A DNA stretch of 26,921 bases, from the NCBI GenBank assembly GCA_030537695.1, contig JAUNVJ010000013.1, forward strand, positions 1 through 26,921. The letters are read 5' to 3'. Numbering within the stretch: position 1 is the stretch's first letter; each line of letters opens with the position of its first letter. Below are positions 14,021-22,186 of the stretch, piece by piece. This stretch comes from Tissierellia bacterium. GTDB lineage: Bacteria > Bacillota_A > Clostridia > Tissierellales > Peptoniphilaceae. The notes beneath the pieces were generated by a model. It had not been told where the DNA came from, did no database searches, and worked only from the letters and a program-made list of their open reading frames with translations. Made by a program: the position numbers and the translations under genes.

Positions 14021-14229
14021 AATATTTTCAAAATGTCATAGAATGTCATATTGATTCTGTGATATATATATCATGAGATGTGTGTGAGTAAATATACACA
14101 TCGAATGCCTCCTTAACATAGATACATCGAAAAAGAGAGCTTTCAAAAAGCTCTCTTTCCTCGAATCTCCTTTCTTTAGGGCCCATAATAATATATGGGT
14201 CCATTGTGTTATGTATGGGGTGATATTGC
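14021..14229. promoter_or_regulatory. Late-operon regulatory gap with direct repeats and palindromes
   Basis: 209 bases between the sigma-like gene and the HNH gene. In order: AATGTCATA at 14032-14040 and again at 14042-14050 (a ten-base period, one helical turn); a perfect palindrome TGATATATATATCA at 14060-14073; GATGTGT (14077-14083) and ACACATC (14096-14102) as an inverted repeat; the terminator at 14132-14158; and GGGCCCATA/TATGGGTCC at 14179-14202. No consensus -35 was found, which would suit an activator-dependent late promoter. Repeats are seen; binding is inferred. Confidence 0.5.
14132..14158. terminator. Intrinsic terminator between early and late genes
   Basis: The 12-base arms 14132-14143 and 14147-14158 pair perfectly around a three-base loop (AAAGAGAGCTTT and its complement). 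The run TTTCC after the right arm is short, and A bases before the left arm could serve the other direction, so it may act on both strands. It should end the early operon; the late operon would then need its own promoter or antitermination. Confidence 0.65.
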
Positions 14230-14550
14230 ATGGCAAAACCATACGCCAAAAAATTTTATAAATCCAAAGCATGGCAGCGATGCAGGGCTTCTTTTATAAG
14301 TTATCGTGAGTCTATCGATGGCGGATTGTGCCAACATTGCCAGAGTAAGAGAGGATATATTGTAGACCATGTTGTAGAGATAACACCTAGTAACATTAAT
14401 GACGTTACTATTACTCTTAATCATGACAACTTACAATTTTTATGTTTACCTTGTCACAACAAGAAAACTTTCAAAAAAAATTTTGCAACAAAAGAAAATT
14501 TATTTTTTGATGAGGTGGGAAATATTTTTCAAGTCCCCCCTAAAACATAA
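14230..14550 (+). CDS. HNH endonuclease (packaging-associated)
   Basis: 106 residues with GGGGTGATATTG before ATG. FYKSKAWQRCRASFI is the usual lead-in. CQHC (about 35-38) and CLPCH pair to hold a zinc, and VDHVVEI gives the catalytic His. DNLQFLCLPCHNKK is the N-H end of the HNH fold. HNH proteins directly before terminase occur in HK97-like cos phages, where they form a complex with TerL and portal and help cleave DNA at cos. It is the first gene of the late operon here. Confidence 0.92.
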   Translation: MAKPYAKKFYKSKAWQRCRASFISYRESIDGGLCQHCQSKRGYIVDHVVEITPSNINDVTITLNHDNLQFLCLPCHNKKTFKKNFATKENLFFDEVGNIFQVPPKT

Positions 14551-14565
14551 TAAAAATTTTTGAAC

Positions 14566-14640
14566 AAAGGGACCGAGAGGGGCATAAACAAAAAACACAC
14601 AAGAGATTTTCACGTAACCCCCCACCTTAGAACCCTATAG
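14566..14640. other. Possible cos region
   Basis: The 100-base gap between the HNH and small terminase genes contains a G-rich block (GGGACCGAGAGGGGC at 14570-14584) and a C-rich block (AACCCCCCACC) in otherwise AT-rich DNA. In HNH-containing Firmicute phages, cos usually lies near the terminase genes. I cannot show cohesive ends from the sequence, so this is a location guess only. Confidence 0.22.
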
Positions 14641-14656
14641 AATTGAGGTGAGAAAG

Positions 14657-15004
14657 ATGGAAAAATCCAAAGAAAAATTGGTTAAAAACGAAATTGCACG
14701 ACTTACAAAATTATACAAAGATATAGAAAAAACTAGACGGCTAACCGCTAAAAACTTAATAGAGGAAGCCGCTTACATGAAAGCAACCTTGCAAGAATTG
14801 AAAATAGCAATCGACGAAAACGGTCCAATTGACATTATGCCACAAGGAGATTATTCCATCTTGCGAGAACACCCCGCATTAAAGAGTTATAATACCATGG
14901 TACAAAGATATTCTGGAGTCATAAAACAATTAATCGATCTATTACCAAAAGAAGTACACAAAGAAGTAGATGATGGATTTGACGACTTTATTGACAGTAG
15001 ATAA
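14657..15004 (+). CDS. Terminase small subunit, P27 family
   Basis: 115 residues from ATG 14657, six bases after GAGGTG; GTG at 14648 overlaps that site and is less likely. The sequence is helical: TKLYKDIEKTRRLTAKNLIEEAAYM, then LQELKIAIDENGPIDIM and HPALKSYNTMVQRYSGVIKQL, which is the P27-type small terminase layout. TerS recognises the phage DNA packaging site and feeds it to TerL. It overlaps the TerL reading frame by 35 bases, a normal arrangement. Confidence 0.88.
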   Translation: MEKSKEKLVKNEIARLTKLYKDIEKTRRLTAKNLIEEAAYMKATLQELKIAIDENGPIDIMPQGDYSILREHPALKSYNTMVQRYSGVIKQLIDLLPKEVHKEVDDGFDDFIDSR

Positions 15005-16679
15005 GACAGTAGATAACCCAATAATAACTTATTGGGAGTGGATGAATCAAAACCGAATAAAAGTATGTGATAAATTATATAAAACCTATCAAGAAATTAT
15101 TAGAATCATAAACGATACTGAAAGCGAATGGGAGTATGATGAGGGGAAAGCCAATCATGCTCTCATTTTTATTGAAAGATATTGTAAACACTCAAAAGGC
15201 AAAATGGGGGGCAAACCATTTATCTTGGAATTATGGCAAAAGGCTTTAGTCGCTACCATTTTTGGTATTGTTCATAAAATTGACGGCACACGAAAATATC
15301 GGGAAGCGGTATTAATTGTTGCTCGTAAAAATGGCAAGTCTACCCTTGCCGCAGCTATCGGTTTGTATCTACAGATTGCCGACGGAGAACCGGGGGCGGA
15401 AATCTATTCCGTTGCAACGAAAAAAGACCAGGCGAAGATTATTTGGCTTGAAGCTAAACGAATGGTAAAAAAATCTCCCGCATTAAGAAAACGAATCAAA
15501 CCCTTAGTTGCTGAGATGGTCAGCGAGGTGAACGATAGCGTATATAAACCTGTGGGAAGAGATTCCGACACATTAGACGGTCTAAATGTCCATGGGGCGA
15601 CCATGGACGAGATCCACGCTTGGACAGACCAAAATTTATATGACGTTATCGTAGATGGTACAAGTGCAAGGGATCAGCCACTAATATTTATCACCACTAC
15701 AGCCGGCACGGTAAGAGAGCTGGTCTATGATAACCAATATGAGGAAATCGAACGAATTATCAACGGTTATGGAGATCCTGACGGATATAAAGACGAACAC
15801 AAAATAGCATTTGTTTATGAGTTAAACGATCGTAAGACATGGCAAGATCCCGAGACCTGGGAGCAAGCTAATCCGGGATTGGGAACCATCAAAAAATATG
15901 ATGCTTTGGAAAATAAAGTAAATAAAGCAAAATCTAATAGCAAGCTCATTAAAAATTTACTTACAAAAGATTTTGACATCCCCGAAACGTCCTCCGAATC
16001 TTGGTTAAGCTTTGAGGTTATCGACAATCGAGAAACCTATGACATCCAAGAATTAAAACCCCGGTATTGTATTGGGGGAGTAGACTTATCCGCAACAACA
16101 GATTTAACTTGTGCCACTATCGTGTTTAAACTCCCTGATGACTTGGCCAAAACCTATGTAAAACAAATGTATTTTTTACCAGGTGATCTGTTAGAGGAAC
16201 GAGTTATTGAGGACAAAATACCTTATGACATCTGGGAACAACGAGGACTATTACGTAGATCAGGTACGAACAAAGTAGATTACAAAGATATCACAAAATG
16301 GTTTTTAGAGGTACAAAATGATCTCGACTGTTACATTTACAAAATTGGATATGACCGATGGGGGGCAACCTATTTGATTGATGAGTTGCAACAGAACTTT
16401 GGGGGTCAATCTGTGGAGCTTATCGCACAAGGACCCAAGACATTTTCCAATCCTATGAAACGATTAGAAGCCGACTTGAAAGCAAAAATAATCAACTACA
16501 ACAACAACCCCATAACAAAATGGAACTTATCTAATGCAGCCATTAAAACAGATACGAATGACAATATAGCACTGGTCAAAACCAGTAACCATAGACGACG
16601 AATTGATGGGGTGGCAAGTCTTATGGACGCCATTATATGTCTAGAAAATAACTATGAAGATTACATCAATCTTATTTAA
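14970..16679 (+). CDS. Terminase large subunit
   Basis: Up to 569 residues. ATPase: Walker A VARKNGKST (117-125), Walker B-like ATMDEIHAW with Asp213 and Glu214, and ITTTAG coupling motif (about 241-246). Nuclease: GGVDLSATTDLT with Asp372, and a later acidic GVASLMDAI near the C-terminus. The family packages DNA into the prohead by ATP hydrolysis and cuts concatemers. The exact start is unsure: ATG 14970 or 14973 lacks a good ribosome binding site and lies inside the TerS gene, but the segment NPIITYWEWM, typical of this family, shows that the start is upstream of residue 16. Confidence 0.93.
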   Translation: MMDLTTLLTVDKTVDNPIITYWEWMNQNRIKVCDKLYKTYQEIIRIINDTESEWEYDEGKANHALIFIERYCKHSKGKMGGKPFILELWQKALVATIFGIVHKIDGTRKYREAVLIVARKNGKSTLAAAIGLYLQIADGEPGAEIYSVATKKDQAKIIWLEAKRMVKKSPALRKRIKPLVAEMVSEVNDSVYKPVGRDSDTLDGLNVHGATMDEIHAWTDQNLYDVIVDGTSARDQPLIFITTTAGTVRELVYDNQYEEIERIINGYGDPDGYKDEHKIAFVYELNDRKTWQDPETWEQANPGLGTIKKYDALENKVNKAKSNSKLIKNLLTKDFDIPETSSESWLSFEVIDNRETYDIQELKPRYCIGGVDLSATTDLTCATIVFKLPDDLAKTYVKQMYFLPGDLLEERVIEDKIPYDIWEQRGLLRRSGTNKVDYKDITKWFLEVQNDLDCYIYKIGYDRWGATYLIDELQQNFGGQSVELIAQGPKTFSNPMKRLEADLKAKIINYNNNPITKWNLSNAAIKTDTNDNIALVKTSNHRRRIDGVASLMDAIICLENNYEDYINLI

Positions 16680-16690
16680 GGGGGTGAAAT

Positions 16691-17881
16691 ATGGGAATCA
16701 TTGATCGATTAAAAAATAAAACGGTAACAGTAACTCAATATAAGATGATTACTGATCAAGGATCAGGATTCTACGCCTACAATGGCAAACTCTATCAATC
16801 GGACATTGTACGATCCTGTATCCGGCCAAAAGCCCAAGCAGTAGGAAAAGCAGTGGCTAAACATATACGTGACGATACCAACGGTCTGAAAATCAACCCG
16901 GAAGTATATATGAGATTCCTACTGGAAGAACCAAACCCCTATATGACGGGGCAAATGCTACAAGAAAAGTTAGTCACTCAACTTATGCTAAACAATAACG
17001 CATTTGCCTTGATCCAACGGGACGAAACTGATTTACCTGTATCTATATACCCGATTAATTCTACCAACGTGGAGGCCCTACAAGATGATAGGGGGAGATT
17101 GTATTTAAAGTTTATTATGGTCAACGGCAAAACTTATATTTTTGACTATGCCGATATTATCCATCTAAGGCGAGACTATAATTCCAATGATATTTTTGGA
17201 GACAGTCCGACGAAAGCCTTACAACAACTTATGGAGATTGTGGTAACAACCGATCAAGGAATTGTAAAAGCCATTAAAAATAGTTCTGTTATTAAATGGC
17301 TTTTAAAATTTAATCAAACATTACGAGACGAGGATATTAAACGGCAAGTTAAAAACTTTGTGGACAGTTATCTAAGTATGGATAGCGATACGGTGGGGGC
17401 AGCTGCAACAGATGCAAAATTTGATGCAAAACAAGTAGATCCTAAGGATTATGTACCAAATGCAGCACAAACCGACCGAACTAAAGAAAGAATATATAGT
17501 TTTTTCAATACTAATGAAAAAATTGTACAGTCATCTTACTCCGAAAACGAATGGATCTCTTATTATGAGGCCGAAATTGAACCGGTTGTTATCCAGTTAT
17601 CGGGAGAATACACGCGCAAGTTATTTACGAGACGAGAAAGAGGATTTGGGAATAAGATTATTTTTGAAAGCTCCAACTTAAACTTTGCTAGCATGCAAAC
17701 CAAACTAGGATTGGTCCAATTTGTGGACCGAGGAATTTTTAACCCTAACGAAGTAAGAAAAATCCTAAATTACACACCAGTAGAAGGCGGTGATGTCTAT
17801 ATCAGACGATTAGATACAAGACCGACCGACGAAGATAAAGAAGAGGATAAAGGAGGTGTAGAAGATGACAATAAAGATTAA
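16691..17881 (+). CDS. Portal protein, HK97 type
   Basis: 396 residues with AAGGGGGTGAAAT before ATG. Homology features: SDIVRSCIRPKAQAVGK near 37-53, LLEEPNPYMTGQML, NNNAFALIQRDE, and SIYPINSTNVE. The ring-forming portal is the vertex through which TerL pumps DNA. YYEAEIEPVVIQLSGEYTRKL is the stem/C-terminal helix region, and NPNEVRKILNYTPVEGGD is the common C-terminal motif. The last residues are very acidic and overlap the protease gene by 17 bases. Confidence 0.94.
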   Translation: MGIIDRLKNKTVTVTQYKMITDQGSGFYAYNGKLYQSDIVRSCIRPKAQAVGKAVAKHIRDDTNGLKINPEVYMRFLLEEPNPYMTGQMLQEKLVTQLMLNNNAFALIQRDETDLPVSIYPINSTNVEALQDDRGRLYLKFIMVNGKTYIFDYADIIHLRRDYNSNDIFGDSPTKALQQLMEIVVTTDQGIVKAIKNSSVIKWLLKFNQTLRDEDIKRQVKNFVDSYLSMDSDTVGAAATDAKFDAKQVDPKDYVPNAAQTDRTKERIYSFFNTNEKIVQSSYSENEWISYYEAEIEPVVIQLSGEYTRKLFTRRERGFGNKIIFESSNLNFASMQTKLGLVQFVDRGIFNPNEVRKILNYTPVEGGDVYIRRLDTRPTDEDKEEDKGGVEDDNKD

Positions 17882-18509
17882 TGGAGTAATTGTTGGGGAC
17901 GACGAAAAATGGATTTATGATTATTTTGAAATGAGTGCATTTTGCCCTAAAGATTTGTATAAACACCTTGTTCCAAGGGAAGATGTAGATATTGAAATCA
18001 ACAGTGCAGGAGGTAGTGTATTCCCTGCTTCCGAAATTTATACCGCACTGATTAATCACAAGGGCAATGTCAACATTACAATTACAGGATTAGCGGCAAG
18101 TGCAGCCTCTGTAATTGCTATGGCGGGAACTCATGTAGTTATCAGTCCGACGGCTCAAATAATGATTCATAATGTGAGTGCGTACACTACTGGAGATTAC
18201 CGAGAAATGGAGCATACCGCTAAGCTATTAAAGGAGTCAAATGATACCATAGCCAACGCCTATATGCTTAAAACAGGGTTGGATAAAAAAGAATTGTTAG
18301 AACTTATGGATGCGGAAACATGGTTAGGCCCGGATAAGTGTATTGAGTTAGGATTTGCAGATGAAATCTTAAAAAGAGAGACATCACAAGATAACTTACA
18401 ACTTGTAGCAAGTTATAAATCCTCAATCATTCCAAAAGCAGTGGTTGACAAGTTAAACAAGGAGAAAGCTCAAGAACAACTAAACTTATTAAAATTAAAG
18501 GAGATGTAA
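17865..18509 (+). CDS. ClpP-type prohead maturation protease
   Basis: 214 residues with AGGAGGTG six bases before ATG. It has the ClpP/S14-like fold motifs: DIEINSAGGSV, GLAASAASVIAMAG (catalytic Ser79), QIMIHNVS (His102) and LMDAETWLG (Asp149 or Glu151). It is encoded between portal and capsid and should remove the N-terminal delta domain of the capsid protein during maturation. It overlaps the end of the portal gene, suggesting translational coupling. Confidence 0.94.
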   Translation: MTIKINGVIVGDDEKWIYDYFEMSAFCPKDLYKHLVPREDVDIEINSAGGSVFPASEIYTALINHKGNVNITITGLAASAASVIAMAGTHVVISPTAQIMIHNVSAYTTGDYREMEHTAKLLKESNDTIANAYMLKTGLDKKELLELMDAETWLGPDKCIELGFADEILKRETSQDNLQLVASYKSSIIPKAVVDKLNKEKAQEQLNLLKLKEM

Positions 18510-18512
18510 AAA

Positions 18513-19718
18513 ATGAACAAAAAGAAATACCTTGAACTAAGAAACAAATTAATCAATGCGGCTCAAGAATTGATTAATAAAGGCAAGTTAGAAGAAGCTG
18601 AAGCTAAAAGAAAAGAAATTGAAAAGTTGGATGCGGATTTTGAAAAAGCCTCCAAGGAACAAGCGAATTTAAACGCACTCAACAAAAAGAATGAAGTGTT
18701 AAATATGGGAAACGAAACTTTAAATCCTAAAAATGTAAAAGCTGTTGAGAGAACTGTGGAAGTAAATAATGGTATTAAGTATGAGGACGTATTTGCGAAA
18801 GTGGCTCTGAAAAGAGAACTTACCAATGAAGAAATTGCCGTTTTTAATAAGTTTAATCCGACCAATACTTATGTCCATTCTACCACTAATACCGAAGTTG
18901 TGATTCCCACAACCACTATTGCGGGCATTATGAAAAAAGCGGAAGAGCAACATCCTATTTTTAGAGATACTAAGAAAATGAACATTAAAGGGTATGTAAG
19001 ATTCGTTAAACATAAATCCATTAAAGCTGGAGATGCTAAGTATTATGACGAAGATACCCAAACAGAAGCGGAAGAAAATGAATTTGGAGAATTGGTGTTG
19101 AAAGGTCACGAACTTTCAAAGGCCGTTACCGTAACCTGGAAATTACAAGCCATGGCCATCAATGAATTTATTCCGTTTTTAGAATCTGAATTAGGAGAGC
19201 GTATCGGTGCAGTTGCAGGGGACGCAGTTGTAAATGGAGATGGTACAACCAAACCTCAAGGAATTATTACTGCATTAAACGCATATAATACTAAGTCCCA
19301 AGTATTGGATACAAAACCTTTAGATTACGCCACCTTAACTGAAGCAATCTCCAAGATTGCATCCAAATATGTCAAAGGTTGTAAAATATATGCTAATAAT
19401 ACAACCATTTGGACTAAACTGGCCAACATTATGGATAAAAACGGTAGACCTATTTTTGTGGCTGACCCGATTACCGGCGGAGTTGGAAGAATTTTTGGAA
19501 TGGTTGTAGAATCTGAAGACGCCTTAGCCGACGACGAAGTTATCATCGGAAACGTCTTAGATGGATATGTGATCAATACCTCCGAGCCGATGAAACTGGT
19601 TACAGAACAACACGCTAGAGCAAGAAAAACAGATTTTGTGGGATACCTAGTCCACGACGGGGGAGTCCTTGACGAAGAAGCTTTTGCATATATCAAAGCT
19701 ACCGGAGTTGGCGCCTAA
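18513..19718 (+). CDS. Major capsid protein, HK97 fold
   Basis: 401 residues with AAGGAGATG before ATG. The first 60 residues are a charged coiled coil (KKKYLELRNKLINAAQEL to EKASKEQANLNAL), the scaffold-like delta domain. Cleavage by the upstream protease is expected somewhere around residues 65-110. The HK97 body follows: VVIPTTTIAGIMKKAEE, YVRFVKHKSIKAGDAKYY (E-loop region), VTVTWKLQAMAINEFIP, and VNGDGTTKPQGI, a highly conserved capsid signature. It forms the icosahedral shell. Confidence 0.95.
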   Translation: MNKKKYLELRNKLINAAQELINKGKLEEAEAKRKEIEKLDADFEKASKEQANLNALNKKNEVLNMGNETLNPKNVKAVERTVEVNNGIKYEDVFAKVALKRELTNEEIAVFNKFNPTNTYVHSTTNTEVVIPTTTIAGIMKKAEEQHPIFRDTKKMNIKGYVRFVKHKSIKAGDAKYYDEDTQTEAEENEFGELVLKGHELSKAVTVTWKLQAMAINEFIPFLESELGERIGAVAGDAVVNGDGTTKPQGIITALNAYNTKSQVLDTKPLDYATLTEAISKIASKYVKGCKIYANNTTIWTKLANIMDKNGRPIFVADPITGGVGRIFGMVVESEDALADDEVIIGNVLDGYVINTSEPMKLVTEQHARARKTDFVGYLVHDGGVLDEEAFAYIKATGVGA

Positions 19719-19888
19719 TGTATAGAGTAACGAGAGAATTTTTTGATAAGAATAACCCGGAGGTAACTCTACTTCCGGGGGATTTTGTTGAATGCAAAAA
19801 TAAAGAACGAGTTAAAGAACTAAAAAAATTAAATTTAATTGAAGAGGTCATTTATTATACTCTAAAAGAAGAAAAAACTAAAAAATAA
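19718..19888 (+). CDS. Small protein after the capsid gene, unknown
   Basis: 56 residues. Its ATG overlaps the capsid stop (TAATG), so translation is coupled. It begins MYRVTREFFDKNN and has a beta-like GDFVE region followed by a basic, Lys-rich C-terminus (KNKERVKELKKLNLIEEV). Small proteins of this form between capsid and connector genes occur in many Firmicute phages (often resembling a Rho N-terminal or SH3-like fragment); the role is unknown. Confidence 0.65.
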   Translation: MYRVTREFFDKNNPEVTLLPGDFVECKNKERVKELKKLNLIEEVIYYTLKEEKTKK

Positions 19889-19900
19889 AGGGGTGGCAAC

Positions 19901-20197
19901 ATGAGGTCCGAACTGTTGAAACATTGTAAAATGCTTTTACGACTTATGGACACCGCAGCCTTTGATGAAGAAATTGAAACAATAATTGACGCTTGCCTTT
20001 TGGATCTTGATCTAAGTGGAGTGGAAAAGCTAGATGGCGATCTCATCAAACGAGCAGTAGGGATATATGTCAAAGCAAATTTCGGAAGCGGAAACCCCGA
20101 TAGTAGAGGACTTTCTAGGGCTTATTTTATTTTAAAAACTCATTTATGCACATCTAGAAAATATGGGGAGGAGTTACCACATGAAACAACCCGTTGA
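19901..20197 (+). CDS. Head-tail connector, gp6-like
   Basis: 98 residues with AAAGGGGTGG upstream. It is an all-helical DUF/gp6-like connector: MLLRLMDTAAFDEEIETIID then CLLDLDLSGVEK and LIKRAVGIYVKANFGSGNPD, with a C-terminal FILKTHLC helix. It should attach as a ring to the portal after packaging and receive the stopper. The position after the capsid gene is that of gp6 in HK97-type phages. Overlaps the next gene by 17 bases. Confidence 0.82.
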   Translation: MRSELLKHCKMLLRLMDTAAFDEEIETIIDACLLDLDLSGVEKLDGDLIKRAVGIYVKANFGSGNPDSRGLSRAYFILKTHLCTSRKYGEELPHETTR

Positions 20198-20492
20198 AGT
20201 AACCCTAGTATACAAAAAAGAAATAGGAAAAGACAAATGGGGAAATCCTCTTATCGAAACCGATTACAAAAAAATAATAGCTTTGCGAAAATCGGCGTCC
20301 CAAACGGAATTTTATCAAGGGGCAGCTCAAGGCTACAAACCCGAAGTGGTCTTCGAGCTGTACACTGTAGAGTTAGACGATGCAAAAAATATTATATACA
20401 AAGACGTTGTTTATACCATCATCAGAACCTATACCTCAACTCTAGACAAAACGGAAGTGATTTGTGAAAGGAAAATGGCCGATGAGTACTGA
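20181..20492 (+). CDS. Head-tail joining/stopper protein
   Basis: 103 residues from ATG 20181, six bases after GGGGAGGAG; the frame extends upstream to 20163 but without a start signal. The sequence is beta-rich (VEVTLVYKKEIGKDKWGNPL, then SASQTEFYQGAAQGYKPEVVF and DVVYTIIRTY), as in SPP1 gp16-like head completion/stopper proteins. Identification rests on fold pattern and order. It overlaps its neighbours on both sides, as expected in a packed morphogenesis operon. Confidence 0.78.
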   Translation: MKQPVEVTLVYKKEIGKDKWGNPLIETDYKKIIALRKSASQTEFYQGAAQGYKPEVVFELYTVELDDAKNIIYKDVVYTIIRTYTSTLDKTEVICERKMADEY

Positions 20493-20847
20493 TATAAGTG
20501 AAGCTCTAGGAGAAATCCTAGGAGAATATAGCCTAAAAGTTGGTAATGCCATTAATCAGGCCACGGAAGAAACCGCTAAAGAATTGGTCCAGGATCTGAA
20601 ACAAAACAGTCCGAAAAAGAAAGGGAAGTACGGAAAGTCCTGGAAAGAGACAGAAGAAAGAAGTTTTAAAGTCAACAAAGGACGAGTTATTTATAACGAA
20701 AAACATTATCAACTCATACACTTATTGGAATTTGGTCACGCAACCGTTAACGGTGGACGAGTGGAGGGACGGCCTCACGTGCAACCTGCAGAGCACAGAG
20801 CCATCAAAAATTTTGAAGAAAAGATAAAGAAAGGGTTGAAAGAATGA
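20482..20847 (+). CDS. HK97 gp10-like head-tail protein
   Basis: 121 residues from ATG 20482 with AAAGGAAAA upstream; GTG 20464 in the same frame is less likely. Features of the HK97-gp10/putative tail component family: helical N-terminus with NQATEETAKELVQDLKQNSP, then KKKGKYGKSWKETEE, HLLEFGHATVNGGRVEGRPH and HRAIKNFEEKI. The GRPHVQPA motif is typical. The protein joins head and tail. Confidence 0.87.
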   Translation: MSTDISEALGEILGEYSLKVGNAINQATEETAKELVQDLKQNSPKKKGKYGKSWKETEERSFKVNKGRVIYNEKHYQLIHLLEFGHATVNGGRVEGRPHVQPAEHRAIKNFEEKIKKGLKE

Positions 20848-21152
20848 CTATCATAAACCCTATAGAACTATTCAAAGATTTGGGGATCCCTGTTGGTTAT
20901 TATGTCAATCCAAGACCCGGCAAGGTGCCATTTATGGTTTATTACGGGACCGGAACAAATAACTTTAAAGCGGATGATCAAGTATATACAAGTAATCAAC
21001 ACTGGAACCTTGAATTATATGTCTGTAAGAAAGATGTAGCACTAGAGCAGAAGATAGAAAAGATATTAAATGAGAATGAAATCATATGGGAAAAGGGAAG
21101 AGAAGTTTATATTTTTACGGATCGAACTTTCTTAATCCCATATTATATTTAA
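20844..21152 (+). CDS. Tail completion/terminator-like protein
   Basis: 102 residues; ATGA overlap with the preceding gene. The mixed alpha-beta pattern (PIELFKDLGIPVGYYVNPRP, then PFMVYYGTG, HWNLELYVCKKDVALEQKIE and VYIFTDRTFLIPYYI) resembles the tail terminator family (SPP1 gp17, lambda gpU), which caps the tail tube. It is encoded just before the tail tube gene, as is usual. The assignment is by order and general pattern, not by a diagnostic motif. Confidence 0.65.
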   Translation: MTIINPIELFKDLGIPVGYYVNPRPGKVPFMVYYGTGTNNFKADDQVYTSNQHWNLELYVCKKDVALEQKIEKILNENEIIWEKGREVYIFTDRTFLIPYYI

Positions 21153-21166
21153 AGAGGTGAGAATAG

Positions 21167-21733
21167 ATGTGGAAAAATAAAGTAAAATTTGGGCTAAAGA
21201 ATGTCCACGTATGGCCTATTATAAGTGCAGAGTTGGATACAGTTACCTATGGTGATGTGATTCCCCTAAAAGGGGCTGTAGAGCTATCTTTAAAAGCGGA
21301 AGGAGAAAACAACCCGTTTTATGCAGACGACGGAGTATATTATGACGAATTTTCCAATGGAGGGTACCAAGGAGAATTAGAAATAGCTTTAATCCCCGTA
21401 GAATACGAAACTGAAGTATTAGGATATATAAAAGACACAAATGGGGCAATCGTCGAAAGTAAAGATGGCAAAGGAAAAAATTATGCTATCGCTTTTCAGT
21501 TTGATGGAGACGTCAACCAAACCCGACATATCCTGTACAACTGTGTATCTTCTCGGCCGGATATTGTAGGGCAAACCAAAGGGGAGAAAACCGAACCGAC
21601 TACGGACAAATTAACCATAAAGGCAATGCCGTCCACAGATACAGGATACGTTAAAGCGAAACTAGAAAAAGAAATGACAGGATATGACACATTTTTTACA
21701 ACCCCTTATAAAGTAACAGAAGGTGATCTATAA
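21167..21733 (+). CDS. Major tail (tube) protein
   Basis: 188 residues with AGAGGTG seven bases before ATG. It matches the phi13/TP901-type major tail protein pattern: VKFGLKNVHVWPIISAE, then IPLKGAVELSLKAEGE and NPFYADDGVYYDEFSNGGY, a hallmark of this tail tube family, and GELEIALIPVEYETEVLGY. It builds the non-contractile tail tube. No extra C-terminal Ig-like domain is present. Confidence 0.93.
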   Translation: MWKNKVKFGLKNVHVWPIISAELDTVTYGDVIPLKGAVELSLKAEGENNPFYADDGVYYDEFSNGGYQGELEIALIPVEYETEVLGYIKDTNGAIVESKDGKGKNYAIAFQFDGDVNQTRHILYNCVSSRPDIVGQTKGEKTEPTTDKLTIKAMPSTDTGYVKAKLEKEMTGYDTFFTTPYKVTEGDL

Positions 21734-22186
21734 ATGGAAAAAACAATCACTATTGATGGTAAAGATATTAGATTTGTAGCTAATTTAACATTTGCGTATA
21801 ATTATAAAAATCAATTTGGAACAGACATATTAACTAAAATAACGCCTATTATATCCGATGTTTTGAAAGGTATGGACGATATTATTTTTAATTATTTAAC
21901 AGATGGGGATAAACAGACAAAAAACAAATTGGAGATCCTACCTTCTCAAATCGGAGAAGTCTTAGAAAATGTATATACCCTTGAATTGATCGATATATTA
22001 AACGTTATTTGGTCAATGGCTAAAGCGGGAGATCCGAGCATCCCTGAACCCGAAAAATGGTATGGAGAATTTGATGAATTTCCGGTTTACGACGTGGGGA
22101 AGGAAGTTTTTGAAATGTTTGTAAACTCATTTATTTCAAAAAAAAAGATTTTGAAGAAACCACAACCGAAGAAAGCGAAGAAGTAA
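21734..22186 (+). CDS. Tail assembly chaperone, gpG-like
   Basis: 150 residues; starts on the base after the major tail stop, with AAGGTG upstream. It is alpha-helical with a beta N-terminus (KTITIDGKDIRFVANLTFAY), as in Firmicute gpG analogues; FGTDILTKI and SIPEPEKWYGEFDEFP are family-like. The C-terminal end is Lys-rich. Near it lies A_AAA_AAG (22141-22147), where a -1 shift would give the longer gpGT-like form of 212 residues. Both forms bind the tape measure protein in assembly. Confidence 0.9.
   Translation: MEKTITIDGKDIRFVANLTFAYNYKNQFGTDILTKITPIISDVLKGMDDIIFNYLTDGDKQTKNKLEILPSQIGEVLENVYTLELIDILNVIWSMAKAGDPSIPEPEKWYGEFDEFPVYDVGKEVFEMFVNSFISKKKILKKPQPKKAKK
22141..22147 (+). other. -1 ribosomal frameshift site A_AAA_AAG
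   Basis: Nine A followed by G (22138-22147), read in the zero frame as TCA AAA AAA AAG. A slip back of one base at A_AAA_AAG, the most shift-prone heptamer known in bacteria, enters the frame beginning GAT at 22147. That frame remains open to TGA 22369-22371. No strong downstream stem was seen by eye. Confidence 0.85.
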
